Assembly (NCBI GenBank): GCA_964461135.1
Contig: CAYWTB010000109.1
Location: 1-14,842 of the forward strand
Reading direction: 5' to 3'
DNA length: 14,842 bases
Source: RQOF01 sp964461135
Lineage (GTDB): Bacteria > Calditrichota > Calditrichia > RBG-13-44-9
The position numbers and the translations under genes were made by a program. The notes below the pieces were generated by a model. The model did no database searches and was not told the DNA's origin. It saw nothing but the letters and a program-made list of their open reading frames with translations. Shown here piece by piece: positions 8,172-14,788 of the stretch (position 1 is the stretch's first letter; each line of letters opens with the position of its first letter).

Positions 8172-8525
8172 AAATATTCCTCCAAAGTTGCTTTTATTCG
8201 GCCATTTTCAGTATAGTAATACCACAATCGTTCCTGCAAGCTTTCAGAAGCTAACTGAATACTAATTAATTAGATTGCCTCTCACCAATATGCTTAATAT
8301 AAAGGAATTTATGGCTAAAACCATACATTGATTCCCCCGTCAACTTTTGGTGTCCGTAAAATTTGTATGACCTGGCTTGATCCGATAGTGAGGAAAGACA
8401 AAAAATATAAAAAGAGTTCAATTTCAGCCGTACATTCTCCTCCCCACATCATTGCTTCTGGTTCTATTTACAGCTGAAATCGGTTTAGCAACTCCCGAGC
8501 AAAGCTGGTTTGCGCTTCTGATATT
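8172..8525. other. Intergenic region upstream of dehydrogenase operon
   Basis: 354 bp without a supported gene. It holds a perfect 12-bp AT palindrome CTAATTAATTAG (8262-8273), about 90 bp before the dehydrogenase start, a possible but unproven operator. It also holds an 8-bp inverted pair ATTTCAGC (8421-8428) and GCTGAAAT (8473-8480) about 45 bp beyond the stop of the small membrane protein gene; without a following T-run it is not a typical terminator. Confidence 0.5.
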
Positions 8526-8792
8526 TTAAATCCAATGGAGTACAATTATCAGGGCTGTGCTGATAAATATTGCCGCAACCCAGTACCAGGTCGTACAAAT
8601 TCTGTTGTTTTTATGGCGAGCTAAAAAAGCTTCATAAATTGCCATTAAAAATGGTGGGATAGCGGTGGGCAGGTAACCAATTTGCTTCGGCAGAATCCGC
8701 TTGGAGAAATATGCCATGACAATGATACTGATTCCGCTAGCCAATGCAATTTGAATATGAGGTGATTTGAGTAATTTTTTAAGATTTGACAT
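8526..8792 (-). CDS. Small three-helix membrane protein
   Basis: An 88-aa hydrophobic protein of no recognised family. After a basic N-terminus (MSNLKKLLKSPH) come three predicted membrane segments, approximately IQIALASGISIIVMAYF, IGYLPTAIPPFLMAIYEAFL and WYWVAAIFISTALIIVLHW, separated by short basic loops (SKR, RHKNNR). The ATG at 8790-8792 is chosen because AAGGA lies 7 nt upstream. The frame stays open to a TTG at 8861, which would add 23 residues, but that start lacks a comparable site. The gene stands alone between two non-coding gaps, so context gives no functional clue. Confidence 0.6.
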   Translation of the reverse strand: MSNLKKLLKSPHIQIALASGISIIVMAYFSKRILPKQIGYLPTAIPPFLMAIYEAFLARHKNNRICTTWYWVAAIFISTALIIVLHWI

Positions 8793-9212
8793 ATTTAAAT
8801 CCTTACCTAATATTTCGTTAAACGTATCAGGAAAAAACAGGTCTAATTTAAATTTACTCAAAATATTTTAACCACATTCCTTTCCATCTGCAAAATAATA
8901 TAATTTTATTTTAAGCTATATTACATCGCTTAAACGATATGACCCAATAATGGGTGAGATAACCAGATCTAGCGCTTATAGAAATGATACCTGCGAGCTC
9001 ATCTTTGGGTGATAAAGTCCGATTTTTTGATACAGGGTATCTTCATAAAAGAGCGACGCCGTTCGGCAGCGTTCTTCGGTGTCGTAACCGTTATCGGCAA
9101 AATTACGTGGCCGATCCAATCCAAAACAGTTGAAAAAACTCCAGTCGATGTTTTGCACGTATTGCAGAATGCAGTTTGAACGGTTTTGTGTCCGGTCAGC
9201 TGGGGGTAGAAA
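8793..9212. other. Intergenic region with possible gene remnant
   Basis: About 420 bp between the small membrane protein and the Fic gene. The minus-strand frame 8976-9158 reads with protein-like composition (for example NIDWSFFNCFGLDRPRNF and TASLFYEDTLYQKIGLYHP) and remains open further upstream, but it has no Shine-Dalgarno and no family I recognise. It may be a fragment of a decayed gene. The rest, 8862-8960, is AT-rich and featureless. Confidence 0.35.
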
Positions 9213-10346
9213 TTAATCCTGAAATAAATTCAAATATGTTTCAAACACAAAAATTCTATTCCGTTTGAAGCCGGTTTTTTCGGTTAATATGTTTAATTTT
9301 ATAAATTCATTGAGGATGGCATTAGCAGTGGGTTTGGTGATTTCCATTTCATCCACAATATCTCCTGATGTAATCGTAGGAAATTTAAACAAATAATGCA
9401 GTAATTTCTTGGCAACCGGGAGGCGTTTTCCCAAAGTTATTATTTTCTCATTTAGATTATTATAAAGGTTCAGAATTTCTTGCAACGTCGAAACAGCAAG
9501 TTGTGCCGTATCACTCATGCCAACCAGAAAAAATTTAATCCATTGCGCTAACTCATTACGTGATCGAACACGGTTAAGATTATCGTAATACAAGTTTCTG
9601 TTTTTTCCAAAAAATGAAGACAGATAAAGCAACGGCCGGTCGATAAGTTTATTGCTCACCAGGTACAGTGTAATAAGCAGCCTGCCAATTCGCCCATTAC
9701 CGTCTAAAAAAGGATGAATGGCTTCAAATTGATAATGCGCGATAGCGATTCGAATCAGGTGAGGAACATGAATATCTTTATTGTGTAAGAATTGTTCCAG
9801 ATCGCTCATCAGGACGGGAACATCGTTGGGATGCGGGGGAATATATACTGCATCTTTTATGGTGGCGCCGCCGATCCAGTTCTGACTTTTTCTGAATTCA
9901 CCAGGCATTTTATGTTGTCCCCGAACGCCCTGCATCAATACCCGATGCGCTTCACGCAGTAAACGGGAAGATAATGGCAGTTTCTCCAGGGAAACAATGG
10001 CTTCATCCATGGCCCGGATATAATTTTGCACTTCGCGCCAGTCATCTCTTTTTTCCGGGGCGATGGTTTTTTCACTACGTGCTGCTTCTGTGATCTCTGT
10101 TTGCGTGCCTTCGATGCGACTGGATTGTGTCGCTTCTTTAATCACATGCATGCGGATAAAGGTATCCACATCCGGCACATGCCGGGAATAGGCGTTTAAT
10201 TCTCCTAATTTTAAGTTGGCTTCTTCAAGGAGTGTTTGTAATTCAGGTTGGTCAATAAACCATTCCAGATTGATCTTTGCGGGCATAAAGCTTTTATATT
10301 CTGGCTGCGACATAAAAATCCCGGATTTAAAAGCGCTTATTTTCAT
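9213..10346 (-). CDS. Fic family protein, class II (N-terminal inhibitory motif)
   Basis: Fic-domain protein of 377 aa, predicted to transfer AMP (or another nucleotide-derived group) from a nucleotide to a target protein. The complete active-site motif HPFLDGNGRIGR lies at about 211-222, with the catalytic His and the phosphate-binding GNGR. The inhibitory helix motif S/T-xxx-E-G/N is present as SSRIEG at about 75-80, N-terminal to the Fic core, which defines class II self-inhibited Fic proteins. A beta-hairpin flap region (GEFRKSQNWIGG then YIPPHPNDVP) precedes it. The C-terminus looks like a winged helix (TSGDIVDEMEITKPTANAILNEFIKLNIL), possibly DNA-binding. ATG at 10344-10346 is chosen because related proteins begin similarly (KxxxGxxxxQxxYKSFxPxxIN); a GTG at 10353-10355 would add three residues. 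No antitoxin-like partner is adjacent. Target unknown. Confidence 0.93.
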   Translation of the reverse strand: MKISAFKSGIFMSQPEYKSFMPAKINLEWFIDQPELQTLLEEANLKLGELNAYSRHVPDVDTFIRMHVIKEATQSSRIEGTQTEITEAARSEKTIAPEKRDDWREVQNYIRAMDEAIVSLEKLPLSSRLLREAHRVLMQGVRGQHKMPGEFRKSQNWIGGATIKDAVYIPPHPNDVPVLMSDLEQFLHNKDIHVPHLIRIAIAHYQFEAIHPFLDGNGRIGRLLITLYLVSNKLIDRPLLYLSSFFGKNRNLYYDNLNRVRSRNELAQWIKFFLVGMSDTAQLAVSTLQEILNLYNNLNEKIITLGKRLPVAKKLLHYLFKFPTITSGDIVDEMEITKPTANAILNEFIKLNILTEKTGFKRNRIFVFETYLNLFQD

Positions 10347-10421
10347 ATCTTTCACTCTGATTCATCTTGGTAAAAGAAAATATAATATCTTTAACTATAA
10401 AAACCCGTAGTAAAAGTCTAA

Positions 10422-10490
10422 ACCACAGATTGACGCAGATTTACGGATTTCGCAGATTTTCATAATCAGTGTAATCAGTTAATCAGCATC
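10422..10490. repeat. CAGATT-type degenerate short-period repeat
   Basis: ACCACAGATTGACGCAGATT is followed by TACGGATTTCGCAGATTTT and then ATAATCAGTGTAATCAG and TTAATCAGCATCC. A 9-10 bp unit around (C/G)CAGATT decays into an AATCAG unit, which is its rough inverse complement. Similar ACCACAGATT-type intergenic repeats are familiar from many environmental genomes; that link is from memory. Confidence 0.55.
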
Positions 10491-10509
10491 CATGGGCGGC
10501 TTAGAAGAG

Positions 10510-10545
10510 GCCTGCCTGCCCGGCAGCTGCCGGGCTCAGGCAGGC
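10510..10545. repeat. GC-rich palindromic element (hairpin)
   Basis: The left arm GCCTGCCTGCCCGGCAG and right arm CTGCCGGGCTCAGGCAGGC are complementary apart from a 2-nt bulge (TC). It shares the CCTGCCTGCC arm with the in-frame insertion at 7701-7721, so two members of one palindromic family are present in this window. Confidence 0.75.
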
Positions 10546-10600
10546 AATCCCCGCGTTAAGGAAGTACCCAGGGACGAATAATCCCGCAAATACCGGAAAG

Positions 10601-10657
10601 GAGATCGCCACGTCGCTTCGCTCCTCGCGATGACCGTGTTTGTGTGTCATTACGAGG
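10601..10657. repeat. Dispersed-repeat-like element (GTCATTNCGAGG type)
   Basis: It begins GAGATCGCCACGTCGCTTCG. The segment CCTCGCGATGAC (10623-10634) is inverted as GTCATTACGAGG (10646-10657), complementary at 10 of 12 positions. The wording closely resembles the very common intergenic repeat of the GTCATTGCGAGG...GCGAAGCGAC...GGCAATCTC type seen in many bacterial assemblies. The family link is from memory. Confidence 0.6.
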
Positions 10658-10725
10658 CTGGGATGTCGAAACCGGCCAGTGTTTTTAGAACCTGATCGCT
10701 GGGGTAATCGAAAGTAAAAAATCCT

Positions 10726-13278
10726 CTATTTTTTAAAAAGATCTTTCAGTTTATTTTTTAAATTCTGTTCTGCCTCTTTTTTCTTCTTTTCCAATTCCAG
10801 TTTTTGTTTTTCCAGCTCGGCCTGTGCCTGTTTCTCCGCTTCAGACTTTTGTTTATCGGCCTCTTTTAAAGCGGCTTGTTTTAACTGATCCGTGGTCCCT
10901 TTAACAATATCCGATGCGGAGGTTTGGATCTTCGGATCCTTTATTGTTCCCAGAATATTTACATCCACCACCACCGTTTCATCAGTCAAAAGGTTAACAT
11001 CCTGCTTTATTAAACCCGCTATGTAAGTGTTGGCTTCCTTTTTTAATTCAGCCGCCGGTATCTGTATTTTTAACTGATAATCAAGGCTTTTATCCAATCC
11101 GTTTGAACCCGATGCAAGGATCTGGTATTGATCCACTTTGAAGGTCATCGGTTTTAGATAAAACCTGCCATCTTTGATCTGGTAGCTGGGATTTAAATTG
11201 TTAAGCGCCGGATTATGCAGCGGGCTGAGCTGGAGAATGTCTGCGGTCTTGTTCAGGGGAGGGAAATTTTGGACGTTTACTTTGGGAATATCCAGCGCAC
11301 CCTGGCTAAACATTTTATCCCATACCGGCATCAATGTTTTTTCAAGGTCTGTATTGATATTGACGCTCCCGCTCACCATGCCGTTTAAATATTCTGCCAT
11401 GGGGGTAAGCTGTTGAACGGTCACGAATTTCTGAAACATTTCCGGAATATTGAGTGATTTTAGTTTTAGATCGAAAAAGATATGGGGCTTTTTGGGGGGA
11501 ATATAATCATAGGTCCCGTTTGCAACCATTGATCCCTGCAGCATCTTGCTTTCCAGATCCATCAGGTTTAATTTTTTATCCTTGAGCAGCAGATTACCCT
11601 TTACATCTGTCATATTAAGATTGTCAAACTGAACCTGTTTAAAATCGGCGGCCATCAGAAACTCTATTCGCTCCGGTAATTCAATGGCCTCAATGGCCTG
11701 ACTTTCTCCGGCCAGCCAGGGATTCAGGTCGAAGAAGTTCGACTGTAGATTTAAGGCACCTTTAATGGTTTTGTTTTCCAGTAAATATCCAATCACATTT
11801 TCCAGACTTCCGTTTGCCTTCAGATCACTTTTCCCGATTTTGACGGTCAGTTTTTGCAGGATCACTTTTTGAGGGGAAAAGTTCAGGGTGGCTTGCGGTA
11901 CCTGCAGTTTATCCGGCAGTTCCTGAGCTGCATATTCAACATTTGACAGATTAATAGTCCCGGTGGCTGCATATCGGTCGGTTTGACCTTTTTTGATGGC
12001 GGATAGAAAGCCTTTAAATTTCAGATCGGACTGAACCATTCCTTTTAAATCCATCTTGGTTTCCATGGGATAAATATTGGGCAATTCTCCCAGATTAAAT
12101 TTGCCGTTAAAACTGGCATCCAGATATGGATCCGATACCGGCGTTTTTATAGTCGCCTGGCTTTCAAATGGTTCATTCAGAACTTCCAGATGCAGTTTCT
12201 TAAGCTGTACGATGGTTTGATCCATGGTTTGGCCGGGATTCTGAACATTTAGATCGATCCGGATATTCCGCACCGCTGTGGGCAGCTGGCTGTACTGCAG
12301 CATTCCGTCTTTTACCAGAAGAGCGATGTCGAAGGCCGGTATGCTGGATTTACCGGAAGTTCCCTTTATTTTTCCATTAAGTGAAAGCTGTCCCTCGGAT
12401 TTCAGATCGGAAAAATCTTTTTGATAAACTGCAGGTATCATCGACAGAATATTCTTCAGCTCGGCCTGCGGTGCAGAAAAGGTGATATCCATTTCCGTAT
12501 TGTCACCGCTGCTTTTTAACCAGCCGTCAAAATTTAAACCCAGTTGATTTAAGCGGACCTCATTCTCCTTAAAGGTGAATTTCTTTTGCGCCATATCCAT
12601 TTCAATATCCGCTTTAACCGAGGCTTCGGCCCGGTTCAAGTAGTTAATGCCGCGGGACTCTACAGTTAAACCGGCAATTTTTGTCACGGTGGACAGGACA
12701 AAGTTGGTTTTGGCAAAGTCTCCTTTGCCGTTGTGTTCTAATCCGGTTATTTTCAGCAGCGTCTGGTTGGGATCATCCTGAAAAGTGAGCCTGCCATTGG
12801 AGATCCCATATTCGTCGATGGCCAGATTGAGTTCGGAAGGTTTGGCTTCGGTGCCTGCAGGTGATTCTTCAGCAGATTTTTTCATGATCAGCCAGTTGGC
12901 GCGGCCGTCTTTCAGCACCCGCAGATGAATTATGGGGTCAACCAGCCGGATGGAATTAATCTCAACCTGCTTTCCGAATAAAAGGCTTTTCAGGTTAACG
13001 GTTGCCTGAAATTCGTCCAGGCTGGCCAGGGTATCCCCTGCAAAAGGTTCTTTATTCAACACCATTAATTGATCAACTGTTAGGGTCATTTTAGGAAAGT
13101 GTTTGATGAGGCTTAAGCCGATATCATTAAAATCCAAGGTGGCGGTAATGTTTTTATTGGCCTCTTCCTTCACCAGTTTTATCACCTGACCCTTGAATGC
13201 AATGGGCACTATGATGAGAACAGCTAGAAATACAACAATGACAATGCCGGCAATAATCAGAAATTTTTTCATTTTCAT
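10726..13278 (-). CDS. AsmA family envelope protein
   Basis: 850-aa inner-membrane-anchored protein of the AsmA-like group, which spans the periplasm and is linked to outer-membrane lipid homeostasis. An N-terminal transmembrane anchor (about 5-28, FLIIAGIVIVVFLAVLIIVPIAF) is followed by the AsmA-type start of the periplasmic part (ITATLDFNDIGLSLIKHFPKMTLTVDQL, about 44-71) and by VNLKSLLFGKQVEINSIRLVDPIIHLR with GRANW. The middle consists of repeated beta-rich segments with SLNGKIKGTSG, DLKGMVQSDLKFKG and NGMVSGSVNI motifs. The C-terminal AsmA-like region includes YQIKDGRFYLKPMTFKVDQY and ILGTIKDPKI. The last ~60 residues are a highly charged Lys/Glu/Gln-rich predicted coiled coil. It starts with ATG at 13276-13278 behind AGAAAG; an internal ATG two codons later is equally possible. 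It is monocistronic as far as seen. Confidence 0.9.
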   Translation of the reverse strand: MKMKKFLIIAGIVIVVFLAVLIIVPIAFKGQVIKLVKEEANKNITATLDFNDIGLSLIKHFPKMTLTVDQLMVLNKEPFAGDTLASLDEFQATVNLKSLLFGKQVEINSIRLVDPIIHLRVLKDGRANWLIMKKSAEESPAGTEAKPSELNLAIDEYGISNGRLTFQDDPNQTLLKITGLEHNGKGDFAKTNFVLSTVTKIAGLTVESRGINYLNRAEASVKADIEMDMAQKKFTFKENEVRLNQLGLNFDGWLKSSGDNTEMDITFSAPQAELKNILSMIPAVYQKDFSDLKSEGQLSLNGKIKGTSGKSSIPAFDIALLVKDGMLQYSQLPTAVRNIRIDLNVQNPGQTMDQTIVQLKKLHLEVLNEPFESQATIKTPVSDPYLDASFNGKFNLGELPNIYPMETKMDLKGMVQSDLKFKGFLSAIKKGQTDRYAATGTINLSNVEYAAQELPDKLQVPQATLNFSPQKVILQKLTVKIGKSDLKANGSLENVIGYLLENKTIKGALNLQSNFFDLNPWLAGESQAIEAIELPERIEFLMAADFKQVQFDNLNMTDVKGNLLLKDKKLNLMDLESKMLQGSMVANGTYDYIPPKKPHIFFDLKLKSLNIPEMFQKFVTVQQLTPMAEYLNGMVSGSVNINTDLEKTLMPVWDKMFSQGALDIPKVNVQNFPPLNKTADILQLSPLHNPALNNLNPSYQIKDGRFYLKPMTFKVDQYQILASGSNGLDKSLDYQLKIQIPAAELKKEANTYIAGLIKQDVNLLTDETVVVDVNILGTIKDPKIQTSASDIVKGTTDQLKQAALKEADKQKSEAEKQAQAELEKQKLELEKKKKEAEQNLKNKLKDLFKK

Positions 13279-13538
13279 CTTTCTTTCTATGAGGTTAATT
13301 AAGTTTTCATCAGTAACCGGATAAATTTACATCATTTCTTGGCCGGAATGAAGTAAATCAGGTGGGGATATTATATTTTTTCTTTCCACATGATTGGGAT
13401 AATTCGGAAAAATTGGCTTGACATAATTTTGAACCGGGTAATTTCTGGCATTCGTTAATATGTTTGGTTACGGCAAATTTATTTGACCGGATGATTGTGG
13501 ACAATGAACCCCGAACCGGTTTACCGAATTGTTCGATT

Positions 13539-13566
13539 GTAGGGGCACGGCATGCCGTGCCCCTAC
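13539..13566. repeat. Perfect 28-bp REP-like palindrome inside RAYT coding sequence
   Basis: The left half GTAGGGGCACGGCA (13539-13552) is followed immediately by its exact reverse complement TGCCGTGCCCCTAC (13553-13566). It encodes part of the RRGTACRAPT peptide of the transposase. It has the same length and the same outer GTAGGGGC/GCCCCTAC arms as the palindrome at 14152-14179, so both belong to one REP-type family. Confidence 0.85.
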
Positions 13567-13646
13567 GGGTATTCATGGCCCCACCGCGAACATTATGGCC
13601 GTCACGGACATCAATGGCCACATCATCATCAATAATAATAATCCCA

Positions 13647-13663
13647 TTCACCCCGTGAGATAA
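13647..13663. repeat. Inverted repeat bounding GIY-YIG unit (distal copy)
   Basis: TTCACCCCGTGAGATAA, the exact reverse complement of 13923-13939. Allowing two mismatches, the match extends outward by six bases (ATCC conserved), giving 21 of 23 with 13641-13663. Read on the minus strand, this copy encodes the last residues of the nuclease (YLTG) and its TGA stop. Confidence 0.88.
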
Positions 13664-13911
13664 TTCTTCAACCGATTCTTTAAATAACGTTTACCCCACG
13701 CAGTTTTTAGGTATTTTTCACGTTCTAGAGCATCTTTCTGATTCAGACATCCTTCCCAATAAACTAATGTTAACGGCCTTCGATGCTTTGTTGATTCAAC
13801 CATACCTTTCTGATGTTAATCTAGACGATTTTGAAGGCTATCGGTATATCCTGTGTAAAAATTGTTATCCTTTTTAGATTGCAATACATAGATGTAGAAA
13901 TTCACATTCAT
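13648..13911 (-). pseudogene. Small GIY-YIG endonuclease with in-frame stop
   Basis: A single minus-strand frame of 87 codons, interrupted only by TAA at codon 32 (13816-13818). Before the stop it reads MNVNFYIYVLQSKKDNNFYT and GYTDSLQNRLD, carrying the GIY-YIG core as YIYVLQS and FYTGYT. After it come HQKGMVESTKHRRPLTLVYW, EGCLNQKDALEREKYLKTAW and GKRYLKNRLKNYLTG, the usual continuation of single-domain GIY-YIG proteins, with the conserved Glu in ALEREKYLKTAWGK. Full length and frame are otherwise typical (about 85-95 aa). The stop replaces a position that is usually a charged or polar residue (often Glu, Lys or Gln). ATG at 13909-13911 follows GGAAGG with a short spacer, inside the unit bounded by inverted repeats. 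Family members are nucleases, and some relatives are homing endonucleases. The in-frame stop probably inactivates this copy. Confidence 0.88.
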
Positions 13912-13922
13912 AATTACCTTCC

Positions 13923-13939
13923 TTATCTCACGGGGTGAA
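13923..13939. repeat. Inverted repeat bounding GIY-YIG unit (proximal copy)
   Basis: TTATCTCACGGGGTGAA, the exact reverse complement of 13647-13663. On the minus strand it lies directly before GGAAGGTAATT and the nuclease ATG. It also supplies the last codons (FHPVR) and the TAA that terminate the truncated N-terminal RAYT frame. Confidence 0.88.
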
Positions 13940-14151
13940 AAGGATCGGGGATTTCCAACCAATATTCCCGGGCGGTTTTGCCAATCGGGGATAAAACCAT
14001 CCGGCCATTTTTAATATCGCCAAATAAACATGCCAGTTGACGGGTGCAGATGGTGATATAATACCAACCCGGGAATGTGTAATCATATTCCTTTAACCGG
14101 ATAGAACGTCGTTGGTGTTTGTTTTTGTTACAGGACATTTTTACCTAATCT

Positions 14152-14179
14152 GTAGGGGCGTATCATTATACGCCCCTAC
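14152..14179. repeat. REP element upstream of RAYT
   Basis: The 12-bp arm GTAGGGGCGTAT (14152-14163), loop CATT and complementary arm ATACGCCCCTAC (14168-14179) form a perfect hairpin. It is placed 13 bp before the RAYT start, as expected for REP palindromes that RAYT proteins recognise. The outer arms match the palindrome within the RAYT gene (13539-13566). Confidence 0.85.
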
Positions 14180-14304
14180 CATATATCATTAATCGCCGGT
14201 ATCATTTGTTATTAGTCTATCACGGGATTATTCGTTAATCTACAATTTCATTATATTTTTATCAATAGCAAATTCAAAGACCATAGCGGGTATTTTCTCA
14301 GCCA

Positions 14305-14694
14305 TCACACTGCTGGAAGATTCTTTTTCTTCATGCGATGACTGATAAGAAAAAGAATACCCACCACCACGAATGGAAAAGTAACCGACAGGATGATAAC
14401 CAGGCTCAACCAAATGGAGTGGTTCCTATTATAATTCAAAATAAAAATAAACGGGCTAAAGGCAATACCGATCACCATAAAGATGATGCCGCCGATAAGT
14501 TCCCATTTCCAGGCAATAATAAGAAAAGCAAGTAAAACAAAAGATGGAATAAGATGGATAAAAAAGGCACCGAGTTGTTGCCAGATGGTGAGCCCGGGTG
14601 CAAATGCATCGGCGGCGAACAGACTAATAAAAAGAATAGCCAGGATACAGAGAATCCGTGGTAACCAATAAAATAATCTGATGGATGTTTTCAT
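14305..14694 (-). CDS. Four-helix membrane protein (DUF7670-like)
   Basis: A 129-aa integral membrane protein with a short basic N-terminus and four hydrophobic segments: about 8-29 (YWLPRILCILAILFISLFAA), 43-62 (GAFFIHLIPSFVLLAFLIIA), 66-88 (LIGGIIFMVIGIAFSPFIFIL) and 93-119. The tail is basic (SHRMKKKNLPAV). The sequence between helices 2 and 3, HLIPSF...IAWKWELIGGIIF, recalls a small family of bacterial membrane proteins that I remember as DUF7670; the name is uncertain and the function unknown. No catalytic residues are evident. ATG at 14692-14694 is well supported by AGGAGG four bases upstream. It is not close to another same-operon gene. An 18-bp palindrome lies about 68 bp upstream of the start and could be an operator. 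Confidence 0.75.
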   Translation of the reverse strand: MKTSIRLFYWLPRILCILAILFISLFAADAFAPGLTIWQQLGAFFIHLIPSFVLLAFLIIAWKWELIGGIIFMVIGIAFSPFIFILNYNRNHSIWLSLVIILSVTFPFVVVGILFLISHRMKKKNLPAV

Positions 14695-14761
14695 TTTACC
14701 TCCTTATTTAATCTTGTCCTGAATATAAATTCATTATTCTTATCAATCCATCTAAGCCAAG

Positions 14762-14779
14762 TAAACACAATTGTGTTTA
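14762..14779. promoter_or_regulatory. Perfect 18-bp palindrome, possible operator
   Basis: TAAACACAATTGTGTTTA is fully self-complementary. It lies 68 bp upstream of the start of the gene at 14305-14694 and 9 bp inside the right terminal repeat. A dimeric regulator site is possible; no regulator gene in the window suggests which one. It could also belong to the neighbouring repeat's insertion site. Confidence 0.35.
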
Positions 14780-14788
14780 TACCTTGCA

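Larger units (their letters stand above)
10347..10725. other. Intergenic repeat cluster
   Basis: 379 bp between the Fic and AsmA genes with no coding potential. It contains three different repeat-like elements side by side (10422-10490, 10510-10545 and 10601-10657), each listed separately. GC content rises sharply from about 10490 to 10670 compared with the surrounding DNA. Confidence 0.7.
13358..14138 (-). pseudogene. REP-associated tyrosine transposase (RAYT), split by a GIY-YIG unit
   Basis: Y1/HUH transposase of the REP-associated type (IS200-like), broken into two parts. The N-terminal part (14138 down to about 13940) reads RRSIRLKEYDYTFPGWYYIT and then ICTRQLACLFGDIKNG, classic for the family, and runs to EYWLEIPDP before entering an inverted repeat with a TAA. 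The C-terminal part resumes near 13645 with NGIIIIDDD and contains CRAPTIEQFGKPVRGSLSTI and IRSNKFAVTKHINE, again in family order. Between them 17-20 residues expected in intact relatives are missing, including the MPNHVHG region with the HUH metal-binding motif, so it cannot be active. The C-terminus also decays: the usual WQRNYYEH segment reads LCQANFSE, and a one-base shift would give a better match (NYPNHVERK). A REP palindrome lies 13 bp upstream of the ATG at 14136-14138 and another inside the coding sequence. Confidence 0.88.

Noticed and set aside
8421..8480. 8-bp inverted repeat ATTTCAGC/GCTGAAAT as a terminator or element
   Set aside because: The arms are short, the spacer is 44 bp and there is no T-run; within chance for a window of this length.
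9213..10346. Fic gene as part of a toxin-antitoxin pair
   Set aside because: No small antitoxin gene adjoins it, and the inhibitory motif is built into its own N-terminus, as in class II Fic proteins.
10422..10490. CRISPR-like array from the CAGATT periodicity
   Set aside because: Units are about 9-10 bp, degenerate and without unique spacers, and no cas gene is present.
13358..13651. A separate 97-codon gene on the minus strand
   Set aside because: Its sequence matches the second half of the RAYT transposase (TIEQFGKPVRGSLSTIIRS), so it is part of the split pseudogene rather than an independent gene.
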